Assembly (NCBI GenBank): GCA_964347265.1
Contig: CAYFXV010000021.1
Span: 1-9,711 of the forward strand
Origin: CS1-C013 sp964347265
GTDB lineage: Archaea; Aenigmatarchaeota; Aenigmatarchaeia; Aenigmatarchaeales; Aenigmatarchaeaceae
Reading direction: 5' to 3'
DNA length: 9,711 nucleotides
Both the position numbers and the translations under genes were made by a program. Shown piece by piece: positions 1 through 5,351 of this stretch; the first letter of the stretch is position 1, and every line of letters starts with the position of its first letter. A model generated the notes under the pieces. It did no database searches and was not told the origin of the DNA. It worked only from the letters and a program-made list of their open reading frames with translations.

Positions 1-497
1 CCTCTATGCTCCCTTTTCACTATCCCAAATTCTTCTCTTATTTCATTCTCGAGTCTATCTACTAGTATTATTTCTCTTTCTCTATATCTTCTTCTTTGAT
101 TTCCATAAAATAAGTATGAATACGATCTATAAAATATTTTATATAAAAAATTTGAATAAGGAAATTCTGTAATCATATAGGGGTGTATATGTATTGCCAT
201 TTTACCCTTTTTATCTTTTGAATTTTGTTCTCCCAGAACTTTAATTTTTGTCCAACAAGTTGTTCTAGCATCTTTTTTATCTCTTATTCTCCATATAGCG
301 AAAAATTCTATAGGTTCGCCAGATCTGTCCCATCTAAAATCATCTTCAAAAAGATTTGTTGAAGTTACTCTAAAAATTTTTAATAATAAAGGAGGAACTA
401 TTTTTAAAATCCTTGATGGATGATCTCCCTCGTATATTAATACTTTAGAATGTTTGTGGGGAAAAATATCAATTAATAATCTTATTTTTTTCGCCAT
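1..497 (-). CDS. Unrecognised protein, second copy of a tandem paralogous pair (C-terminus cut by the window edge)
   Basis: I do not recognise this family. The frame opens at an ATG (497-495) and stays open for 165 codons to the left edge, so the C-terminus is missing. It begins MAKKIRLLIDIFPHK and is clearly related to the gene just upstream. Both share LLL..FRV (residues 37-44 here), F.W...GEP..F...W.I (54-71), a K.KVLGE strand, a GK..I.I strand, TEFP (110-113) and a basic, Tyr/Arg-rich segment (Y..R.YRERE). The pattern suggests alternating beta strands followed by a long C-terminal helix; that fold is inference. No signal peptide or membrane segment is visible. The start lies 1 nt after the upstream stop (TAA, A, ATG), so the two are almost certainly co-transcribed and translationally coupled. 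No good Shine-Dalgarno is visible. The frame and homology are sure; the function is unknown. Confidence 0.85.
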   Translation of the reverse strand, partial: MAKKIRLLIDIFPHKHSKVLIYEGDHPSRILKIVPPLLLKIFRVTSTNLFEDDFRWDRSGEPIEFFAIWRIRDKKDARTTCWTKIKVLGEQNSKDKKGKMAIHIHPYMITEFPYSNFLYKIFYRSYSYLFYGNQRRRYREREIILVDRLENEIREEFGIVKREHR

Positions 498-498
498 T

Positions 499-993
499 TT
501 AGACCCTTGTCAAGGCTTTAACTTGTCTGCAGAACAAGGATATTAATCTCCTACCCTCTCTTAGATACTCGTCTCTTTTGCTTTTATAAAAAACTGTATT
601 CCAGAACATTCTTCCCATCTCATAAAATAAGCTTCTCTGCCACAGAGTATCTTGTGGGTATTCGGTTCTTAACATTCCTTCAACTTCTATTTCTGCTTTA
701 CCATGAGTTTTATGAGTTTCACCAGCAAGTGTAACTTTAATAAAATAATATGAAAACTTATCTAAATCTTTATTTATTTCCCATCTAATTTTAAATTTTT
801 CAGGCTCACCTTTGCTCCATAGAAATTCTTTTTCTTGAATAGAATGTTCGTGAACCCTAAAAGTAACTAATAACAAATTGTATATTTCCTTGTAAAATCT
901 TTCTGGATTTTTTCCAGAAAATTTTATTGTAGATACAGGCTCAGGTTTAAGCAAGTCATCTTCAATCATTAATTTTGCTCTTGCCCAAACCAT
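499..993 (-). CDS. Unrecognised 164-aa protein, first copy of a tandem paralogous pair
   Basis: Unrecognised family. The product starts MVWARAKLMIEDD and has an N-terminal helix-like part, a strand-rich middle (about residues 20-110) and a helical, basic C-terminal part (about 115-160). Landmarks shared with its downstream neighbour are NP (29-30), LLL (40-42), FRV (45-47), GEP (62-64), a W.I.KD..K stretch (71-80), TEYP (110-113) and R..YLREGRR (140-149). Identity over the shared core looks like roughly a quarter to a third by eye. A related pair side by side, 1 nt apart, suggests duplication followed by specialisation, perhaps as a heteromer (inference). Tryptophans and tyrosines are unusually frequent. 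The ATG start is supported by a BRE/TATA pair about 35 nt upstream, giving a leader of only about 9 nt. No signal peptide, metal site or catalytic motif can be recognised. Confidence 0.85.
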   Translation of the reverse strand: MVWARAKLMIEDDLLKPEPVSTIKFSGKNPERFYKEIYNLLLVTFRVHEHSIQEKEFLWSKGEPEKFKIRWEINKDLDKFSYYFIKVTLAGETHKTHGKAEIEVEGMLRTEYPQDTLWQRSLFYEMGRMFWNTVFYKSKRDEYLREGRRLISLFCRQVKALTRV

Positions 994-1024
994 TTTAATC
1001 TCAGTTAATAATTAGATAAACGTT

Positions 1025-1040
1025 TTTATAAACCTTTTTA
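1025..1040 (-). promoter_or_regulatory. BRE + TATA box for the tandem paralogue operon
   Basis: Read on the minus strand this is a purine-rich TAAAAAGG (BRE-like) directly followed by TTTATAAA (1032-1025), a textbook archaeal BRE/TATA arrangement. The box centre is about 35 nt upstream of the ATG at 993, placing the predicted transcription start near 1002 and leaving a leader of about 9 nt. Confidence 0.65.
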
Positions 1041-1338
1041 AATTAATTTTTGGTCAAATTTTGATGAAAAATAGGCATTTTTTGATAGGTTTTTAAACCA
1101 AGAATAAATTGATATGTTCAGAACTCGAATCACTGTGGGCCCACTATAGGTCCATAGAACCAAATTAGTATCTCGATTATCCAAATTTGTTCATTGAGCT
1201 AAAATTCAAAAATTAAGCTAAAAATTGCTTTTCATATTCTTTCAAATACCAACTGACTTTTTAACATTCACTAAACAAAAAGTATATTGATAATATGTCG
1301 AATATCATAACGTTATTAACAATATTTTTAATTAACTA

Positions 1339-1350
1339 TTTAAATTTATA
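1339..1350 (+). promoter_or_regulatory. Probable TATA element for the 66-aa gene
   Basis: TTTAAATTTATA is the best TATA-like element upstream of the small gene. A start site about 26 nt downstream (near 1370) would give a leader of about 40 nt carrying the Shine-Dalgarno. The surroundings are also AT-rich, so the exact box is uncertain. Confidence 0.4.
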
Positions 1351-1396
1351 ACAAACAATAGTAAAAAAGATTATTATCTTCTTAATTGAAGTAATA

Positions 1397-1404
1397 GGGG
1401 GTGA
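1397..1404 (+). promoter_or_regulatory. Strong Shine-Dalgarno deciding the start at 1410
   Basis: GGGGGTGA matches the archaeal anti-Shine-Dalgarno consensus (GGAGGTGA) at all but one position and sits 5 nt before ATG 1410. It overlaps an in-frame GTG at 1401. That GTG is better read as part of the ribosome binding site than as the start codon. Confidence 0.7.
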
Positions 1405-1409
1405 ATTTA

Positions 1410-1610
1410 ATGGAAATGCATGAATTAGCTACTAAACTTAAAGAACTAAAAACAGTAACAGATTTAGTTGATATCCAAGAAGCTATACAAAAAGCTATTG
1501 ATAAAATTGAGGAAAAAATTGGAGAAAAAACAGTAAAGAAAAAAGAAGTAGAAAAGGAGGAAGCAGAAACGAAAAAAGAAACAGTAGAAGCAACAGAAAA
1601 GAAGGAATAA
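1410..1610 (+). CDS. Small charged helical protein, 66 aa, unrecognised
   Basis: The ATG at 1410 is chosen because a near-perfect Shine-Dalgarno ends 5 nt upstream; an in-frame GTG at 1401 lies inside that site. The product has two parts. Residues 1-39 (MEMHELATKLKELK, then VDIQEAIQKAIDKIEEKIGEK) show the spacing of hydrophobic residues expected of amphipathic helices. Residues 40-66 are almost entirely Lys, Glu, Thr, Ala and Val and are probably disordered or a charged single helix. There is no cysteine, signal peptide or membrane segment. It could be a coiled-coil adaptor or a nucleic-acid-associated small protein; nothing in the sequence decides this. It stands alone between two promoters and a hairpin terminator, and it has the clearest ribosome binding site in the window, suggesting efficient translation. 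It is probably a real gene because frame, signals and terminator agree. Confidence 0.75.
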   Translation: MEMHELATKLKELKTVTDLVDIQEAIQKAIDKIEEKIGEKTVKKKEVEKEEAETKKETVEATEKKE

Positions 1611-1624
1611 TCATTCCTTCTTTT
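1597..1624 (+). terminator. 12-bp perfect hairpin terminator overlapping the stop codon
   Basis: AAAAGAAGGAAT (1597-1608) pairs perfectly with ATTCCTTCTTTT (1613-1624) around an AATC loop. The left arm holds the last codons of the 66-aa gene and the first base of its TAA stop. The right arm ends in TTTT. The A-tract on one side and T-tract on the other make it usable on both strands, so it could also stop read-through from the convergent TFB gene. Confidence 0.6.
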
Positions 1625-1738
1625 ATAAATTTTCTTTGGAATTGTCATGGATTTATGAAGAGAAAAGAATTTTTTAAATAAATGTTTATTCTGTAAAGCA
1701 TTTTTTTCTAAACCTAAGAAAACAAAATTAAAATTAAG

Positions 1739-1758
1739 AAAAAACCTAGATATATAGG
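1739..1758 (-). terminator. Weak hairpin plus T6 downstream of TFB
   Basis: On the minus strand, CCTA and TAGG (1758-1755 and 1748-1745) can form a 4-bp stem around a 6-nt loop and are followed at once by TTTTTT (1744-1739) and further T-rich sequence down to about 1712. The stem is short, so the T-tracts, which are the usual archaeal termination signal, probably matter more. Confidence 0.35.
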
Positions 1759-1788
1759 ATAAATTAATTCTTTACATAAAATATTTCA

Positions 1789-2745
1789 TCAACCCTCTAT
1801 TAGCTTTTTTTCAATCTTTTCTTCTATATCAAATTTTCTAACCATTTCTTTGAATCTGTTTCTTATTGTAACTTCTGTAACTCCAACAGCGTCAGCAATC
1901 TCCCTTTGTGTTCTTTTCTCACCGCCTAGAACAGCAGCAATGTATAAAGCGGCTGCAGCAACTCCTGTAGGGCCCTTTCCATGAATAGTTTTAAATTTTT
2001 TAGCTTGTTTTAAAATTCTTATTGCTCTTGCTTGAACCTTATCACTTAAACCAAGCATAGAAGCAAATCTTGGAACATAATCCTTAGGCATAGCAGGTAA
2101 AATTCTCATGCCTAATTGTCTTGCTATATACCTATAATTTCTTCCTATCTCTCTTTTTTCAATTCCTGTTGCTTCTGCTATTTCTTCTAAAGTTCTAGGG
2201 GTCTTCATTTCTCTACAAACAGCATATAATAAAGCTGCAATAACAGATTCCATTGATCTTCCTCTTACTAAACCTCTATCTACAGCTTTTTCATACTTTA
2301 TTGCAACTTCTTCATGAACAGGTCTTGGTAAACCTAAAAATGAAACAAGTCTTTGTAACTCAGATAAAGCAAAAGAAAGGTTTCTAGCTTTTGATTCAAC
2401 CAACCTCTTTTGCCATTTCCTTAACCTATAATATTGAGGTCTTTTTAATGGAATAACTTTAAATAATTCTCCCTTACCTCTTCCTATTTCAGTTGTTAAA
2501 CCTTTGTCATGTTTTGTAGGGGTTAAAGGAGCACCTCCTCTTGTTTTTCTTTGCCTTTGTTCTGAATCAAAAGCTCTCCATTCTGGAGATGTATCTATAA
2601 TTTTTTCTTTTATAACAAAACCACATTTTGAACAAACAATTTCTCCTCTAGATTTATCTTTAGTAAAACGTTTAGAACCACATTCTGGACATTTTTGAAT
2701 TCTAACAAACTTTCTTGATTTTTTAGTCTTTTTTGACTTGCTCAT
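1789..2745 (-). CDS. tfb: Transcription initiation factor B (TFB, archaeal TFIIB)
   Basis: TFB binds the TATA-box/TBP complex and the BRE and recruits archaeal RNA polymerase. The 318-aa length and domain order are typical of the family. After a basic N-terminal tail comes a zinc ribbon with C19-x2-C22-x15-C38-x2-C41. A B-reader/linker region follows with the conserved SPEWRAF and RGGAPLT segments (about 53-75), then two cyclin-fold repeats (about 110-210 and 215-312). The second cyclin repeat carries the conserved GPTGVAAAALYIA stretch and ends in a helix-turn-helix resembling the BRE-recognition element (TQREIADAVGVTEVTIRNRFKE). The ATG at 2745 gives a complete zinc ribbon, and no Shine-Dalgarno is seen, in line with a short or absent leader. 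The SWIM-like gene lies 58 nt upstream on the same strand, so TFB may have its own promoter or be read from both. No key residue is missing. Confidence 0.97.
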   Translation of the reverse strand: MSKSKKTKKSRKFVRIQKCPECGSKRFTKDKSRGEIVCSKCGFVIKEKIIDTSPEWRAFDSEQRQRKTRGGAPLTPTKHDKGLTTEIGRGKGELFKVIPLKRPQYYRLRKWQKRLVESKARNLSFALSELQRLVSFLGLPRPVHEEVAIKYEKAVDRGLVRGRSMESVIAALLYAVCREMKTPRTLEEIAEATGIEKREIGRNYRYIARQLGMRILPAMPKDYVPRFASMLGLSDKVQARAIRILKQAKKFKTIHGKGPTGVAAAALYIAAVLGGEKRTQREIADAVGVTEVTIRNRFKEMVRKFDIEEKIEKKLIEG

Positions 2746-2765
2746 AATCTAAATTGTAAATAAGA

Positions 2766-2791
2766 CTTTAAGTGTCTTTACATTAATAAAG
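2766..2791 (-). promoter_or_regulatory. Possible TFB promoter in the 58-nt spacer
   Basis: Two TATA-like stretches lie on the minus strand between the SWIM-like gene and TFB: TTTATTAA near 2790-2783 and CTTAAAGT at 2773-2766. The distal one would give a leader of about 15 nt, the proximal one a leaderless message. Neither is a perfect match. Confidence 0.35.
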
Positions 2792-2803
2792 AAAATAAGA
2801 AGT

Positions 2804-3157
2804 TCATTTGGTTTTTTTAACATTACCATAAATCCATTCTTTAACATAAGGCTTTAGATATCCATTATTTACCATCCAAAGTGCTACAGCTATTTTATTG
2901 TAACACCATTTTTTAGTTTTAACACCCCAAAAACTACAAAACCGACAAGTACACCAAAATGCTGTTTTCAAATCTTTTGTTCTTTTTTCATAAGTAACTC
3001 TATGAGCATGTCTGCCTTTTTTATCTATTAGAATAGTTTCAAATTCAATGGCTTTTGGAGTTTCTGAAATTAATTTTACTATTGTTTTTTCAGCTCTTTT
3101 GAGTTGTTTTTTACTAAATGGAGATATGAGCATTTTTATCAACAAAAATCCTAACAT
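2804..3157 (-). CDS. SWIM-like zinc-finger protein, 117 aa
   Basis: The core CTCRFCSFWG...KKWCYNKIAVALW (about residues 69-95) resembles a SWIM zinc finger, whose consensus is CxCx(n)CxH followed by a hydrophobic helix. C69, C71 and C85 fit. The position expected to be histidine is N87, and an extra cysteine (C74) could supply the fourth ligand. SWIM domains are known from archaeal, bacterial and eukaryotic proteins and are thought to bind DNA or proteins. The N-terminal part is helical and basic, followed by two probable strands (AIEFETILID and RHAHRVTYEK) leading into the finger. ATG 3157 is used because a TATA-like element lies about 22 nt upstream. An in-frame ATG at 3133 (giving MLISPF...) is a good alternative and would remove the hydrophobic MLGFLLIK start. 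TFB follows 58 nt downstream. Partner and target are unknown. Confidence 0.75.
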   Translation of the reverse strand: MLGFLLIKMLISPFSKKQLKRAEKTIVKLISETPKAIEFETILIDKKGRHAHRVTYEKRTKDLKTAFWCTCRFCSFWGVKTKKWCYNKIAVALWMVNNGYLKPYVKEWIYGNVKKTK

Positions 3158-3175
3158 AATTGTTGAGTTAAAATT

Positions 3176-3183
3176 CTTAAATT
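3176..3183 (-). promoter_or_regulatory. TATA-like element for the SWIM-like gene
   Basis: AATTTAAG on the minus strand is centred about 22 nt upstream of ATG 3157, close to what a leaderless transcript needs. For the alternative ATG at 3133 it would leave a leader of about 20 nt. Other TTTAAAA elements lie slightly further upstream. Confidence 0.35.
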
Positions 3184-3274
3184 CTCTTTGATTTCTTTTA
3201 AATTTTAATTTTTCTATATTTTTAGTATGAAGGGAAGATGGTTAAGAACGTAATTTTTCCTCACATATATCTAT

Positions 3275-3347
3275 ATAACCTATGAAAAATGAACAAAAAC
3301 CTTCATTTTCCATCTGGTATATGAAAATAACCTAGGAAAAATGCAAC
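3275..3347. repeat. Two imperfect direct repeats of about 20 nt
   Basis: ATAACCTATGAAAAATGAAC at 3275-3294 recurs as ATAACCTAGGAAAAATGCAAC at 3327-3347, differing by one substitution and one inserted base. The spacing is 52 nt, about five DNA turns, which would suit a regulator binding one face of the helix. A chance origin in AT-rich DNA cannot be excluded. Confidence 0.5.
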
Positions 3348-3442
3348 TAATAAATATCCCTTCAACCAATGTTAAATAAATGTTTGCGTTCTAAAATTTT
3401 TATAAACTTTATATAGGTGGCATCTGGTATTTAAAACTTAAT

Positions 3443-3450
3443 TTTATAAA
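3443..3450 (+). promoter_or_regulatory. TATA box of the four-gene unit (leaderless start)
   Basis: TTTATAAA is centred 26.5 nt before the ATG at 3473, exactly where a TATA box should lie if transcription begins at the start codon itself. This supports both the small membrane-protein gene and a leaderless operon message. One copy of the CATCTGGTAT repeat (3421-3430) lies 13 nt upstream of the box. Confidence 0.65.
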
Positions 3451-3472
3451 AACCCTTATAATAATTATTAAT

Positions 3473-3646
3473 ATGATTAACTGGATCAACAGGATAATAG
3501 GTTTAATATTAGCTTTTGTAGGATTTTTAATATTAAAGTATTTTCCAGGTGTCTCTGATTATCAACAGAGAGGCCATACTCTAAGTGGAATTTTGTTAGG
3601 AATAATATTAATTTTAATTGGAGTAGGACTAATGTTATTTGGTTGA
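3473..3646 (+). CDS. Small two-helix membrane protein, 57 aa
   Basis: ATG 3473 opens a 57-codon frame ending at TGA 3644-3646. The product is strongly hydrophobic, with two predicted membrane helices: about residues 8-25 (IGLILAFVGFLILKYF) and 38-57 (SGILLGIILILIGVGLMLFG). A short polar loop, GVSDYQQRGHT, joins them, so both ends would lie on the same side of the membrane. The second helix is rich in Gly spaced for helix packing. Family unknown. Evidence that it is real: a TATA box centred 26.5 nt before the ATG, clear hydrophobic coding character, and the next gene's ATG only 4 nt after its stop. It therefore probably heads the operon and could anchor or assist the following proteins at the membrane (inference). 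The gene is short enough to be missed by ordinary length cut-offs. Confidence 0.75.
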   Translation: MINWINRIIGLILAFVGFLILKYFPGVSDYQQRGHTLSGILLGIILILIGVGLMLFG

Positions 3647-3650
3647 TAAT

Positions 3651-5351
3651 ATGGTTGACAAACCAATATTTGATTTAGGGAAAAAACCGGGTATTCCTGA
3701 TAATGATGCTGAACCTTCTTCAAGAGGTTATATTCTTTGTAAAGGACCACCAGAACTTCCTGGAAAAGAAGAAATTCAAAATAGATATTTTAATGTGAAT
3801 TTTACTGGACCTCCTGGATCAGGTTCTGCAATATATTTTAATTTGGTCTTCTTAATGCCAAAATTAGGTTGGTGGGTTGAAAAGGCTGATGAGTGGATAG
3901 AGGTTCCTCCTACTCATAAAGAATATTATGACAGAACAATGGCAACCAAACAAATGTTAGAATCAACAATTAAAACAGGTTTAACATCAGCTGCTCAATC
4001 TGTTGCTGATTTTGAGTTGATGAGTCATGATATAAGAAAATATAAAGAGATTCTTACTTATTTTCATGAAGGAGATGAACATGTGTTAAAATCTATGTTT
4101 ATTGATCAAGTAGACATTCATACAGATTTACCGGGACAACCAATAGCTTTGCGTTCTATTGTAAGTAAGTGGCCAACAGTCATTGCAGATTTTATGAGGT
4201 TAGATGATAAAGATACTGTTCCAAAAAAAGTTGCGGATAAACTTGATATTTCACAAGCAGAAGCAGTAATTCTTGTTACTAAAAATAAACTTTATAAAAA
4301 ATGGAAAGATCTTTTTGGAAACGCTGCAAAACAGAGATACAAATTATTAAAAGGAATGGTTTCAGCTAGGCAAAAATCAATCAAAGAATATAAAGAGTGG
4401 TTAAAGCCATATATAGCAAGATTTAAAATGACAAGACTTGGAGGAGAGAGAACTGGAATAAGAGCCGGAACATTAAGGACATTTACAGATGTAACTGGCA
4501 TGTCAACATTCGCAAATAAAATAAGAATTTTTGCATGGAAAGCAATGAGATTTGAAGAACATAGAAAGCCTGCTGCAGAACTTGATACAAGTACTGGTTT
4601 TGTATTAAATCCTTATGATGATTATGTAAGAGAAAATTTAATATTAGATCCAGAAAATGGTTTGGCTTCTATTTATCCTTGGCTCAGAATCGATAGAAAA
4701 TATTGTCCTAAGTGCAAGAAATATTATTCTTTCAACACATTAAAATGCGGAAAATGTGGATCAACAAAGTTAAAAAACAAAAAATATGCTGATCAAATAG
4801 TTGAAACAGAAATAATTCCTGCTTGGAGAGACCATAAAACGGGTTTGAGTCCTGCAAATCTTTATTACATGTTTCTAGATTTTGATATAACTAGATTAGG
4901 AACATGGCTTCGTGTTGGTGAACTAGAAGATATAACTTTTTATACTAGAATTTTTGTTTTGTCTCAAAATGCTTTGCTTGTGAAGATCCTTGAATTAAAA
5001 TGTAGGGATTTAGAACTAGAAAGATATATTGATGAGATGCTTGGTATAAAGTTTGAAGATAGAGATATAACTGAATTAGTTAAAGAAGAATTTCCTGGTT
5101 TATTTGGAAAAACTAAAGAAGAATTAACTGGATTTCAAAATTATATGAAAGGTTTAAGAGATACTGTTAATTCTTATACTAGTTTTTTTAAGAAAATAAA
5201 ATTGCCCAAATCTAAAACTTTTATGTTTTTTAAGGCAGGACCCTATGAAACAGACCTAAAAGAAAGAATAACAAAACATTATCTAAAATACGCTGCTACT
5301 CAAATGAATGGTATAAAAAATTTTATTAAACGAAAAATGGGTGTTGTGTAA
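3651..5351 (+). CDS. Unrecognised 566-aa protein with a central zinc ribbon
   Basis: I cannot assign this protein to a known family. From ATG 3651 (566 aa) it begins MVDKPIFDLGKKPG. An in-frame TTG at 3639 overlapping the previous gene is a less likely start, because GGTTGAT just upstream of the ATG is a passable ribosome binding site. A glycine-rich turn FTGPPGSGS (about 51-59) recalls a P-loop but lacks the lysine, so it is not a nucleotide-binding site on present evidence. Residues about 90-315 look largely helical and basic. A zinc ribbon, C352-x2-C355-x10-C366-x2-C369 (CPKC...CGKCG), sits in the middle, followed by a mixed region (NLYYMFLDFDITRLGTWLRVG) and a helical C-terminus. No signal peptide or membrane helix is evident. 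It stands between a small membrane protein (4 nt gap) and the Nfo-like gene (stop TAA touching the next ATG), so its function is probably linked to theirs. Confidence 0.85.
   Translation: MVDKPIFDLGKKPGIPDNDAEPSSRGYILCKGPPELPGKEEIQNRYFNVNFTGPPGSGSAIYFNLVFLMPKLGWWVEKADEWIEVPPTHKEYYDRTMATKQMLESTIKTGLTSAAQSVADFELMSHDIRKYKEILTYFHEGDEHVLKSMFIDQVDIHTDLPGQPIALRSIVSKWPTVIADFMRLDDKDTVPKKVADKLDISQAEAVILVTKNKLYKKWKDLFGNAAKQRYKLLKGMVSARQKSIKEYKEWLKPYIARFKMTRLGGERTGIRAGTLRTFTDVTGMSTFANKIRIFAWKAMRFEEHRKPAAELDTSTGFVLNPYDDYVRENLILDPENGLASIYPWLRIDRKYCPKCKKYYSFNTLKCGKCGSTKLKNKKYADQIVETEIIPAWRDHKTGLSPANLYYMFLDFDITRLGTWLRVGELEDITFYTRIFVLSQNALLVKILELKCRDLELERYIDEMLGIKFEDRDITELVKEEFPGLFGKTKEELTGFQNYMKGLRDTVNSYTSFFKKIKLPKSKTFMFFKAGPYETDLKERITKHYLKYAATQMNGIKNFIKRKMGVV

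Larger units (their letters stand above)
994..1409. other. Intergenic region of about 400 nt with divergent promoters and a tRNA-3'-like patch
   Basis: I see no open frame with coding character here. The left end holds the promoter of the minus-strand operon, the right end the promoter and ribosome binding site of the 66-aa gene. Between them lie a GC-rich island (1119-1144) containing CTCGAAT and the palindrome GTGGGCCCAC, a pair of short direct repeats AGCTAAAA(A)TT (1197-1206 and 1216-1226), and the 10-bp palindrome ATAACGTTAT (1307-1316), which lies shortly upstream of the TATA element and could be a regulator site. Confidence 0.5.
3158..3472. other. Intergenic region of about 315 nt with short direct repeats
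   Basis: No convincing gene is visible. The region separates the minus-strand SWIM-TFB pair from the plus-strand four-gene unit and must hold both promoters. It contains ATAACCTA(T/G)GAAAAATG(C)AAC twice (3275-3294 and 3327-3347) and CATCTGGTAT twice, exactly 110 nt apart (3311-3320 and 3421-3430). An imperfect inverted repeat GAAAAATGA / TCATTTTC (3284-3292 and 3303-3310) lies around the first copies. Besides the proximal TATA box, a second TTTATAAA-like element lies near 3399-3406. Confidence 0.5.

Noticed and set aside
1382..1648. 88-codon Ser/Phe-rich minus-strand frame
   Set aside because: It is the antisense shadow of the Lys/Glu-rich 66-aa gene, which has a strong Shine-Dalgarno and terminator; the composition is just the complement of AAA/GAA codons.
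2504..2698. 64-codon plus-strand frame inside TFB
   Set aside because: It lies wholly antisense to the conserved zinc-ribbon region of TFB and has no promoter or ribosome binding site.
3275..3430. CRISPR-like array
   Set aside because: There are only two copies of each of two unrelated short, imperfect words, with no regular repeat-spacer pattern and no cas genes.
3639..3650. TTG start for the 566-aa protein
   Set aside because: ATG 3651 lies just 12 nt later with a passable ribosome binding site and normal coupling to the membrane peptide's stop.
3562..3750. 62-codon minus-strand frame across the operon head
   Set aside because: It overlaps the membrane peptide and the start of the 566-aa gene on the opposite strand, with no supporting signals.
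3801..3827. P-loop (Walker A) in the 566-aa protein
   Set aside because: FTGPPGSGSAIYF has the glycine pattern but no Lys before the Ser/Thr, and no Walker B partner could be identified.
4292..4501. 69-codon minus-strand frame
   Set aside because: Antisense shadow within the 566-aa gene.
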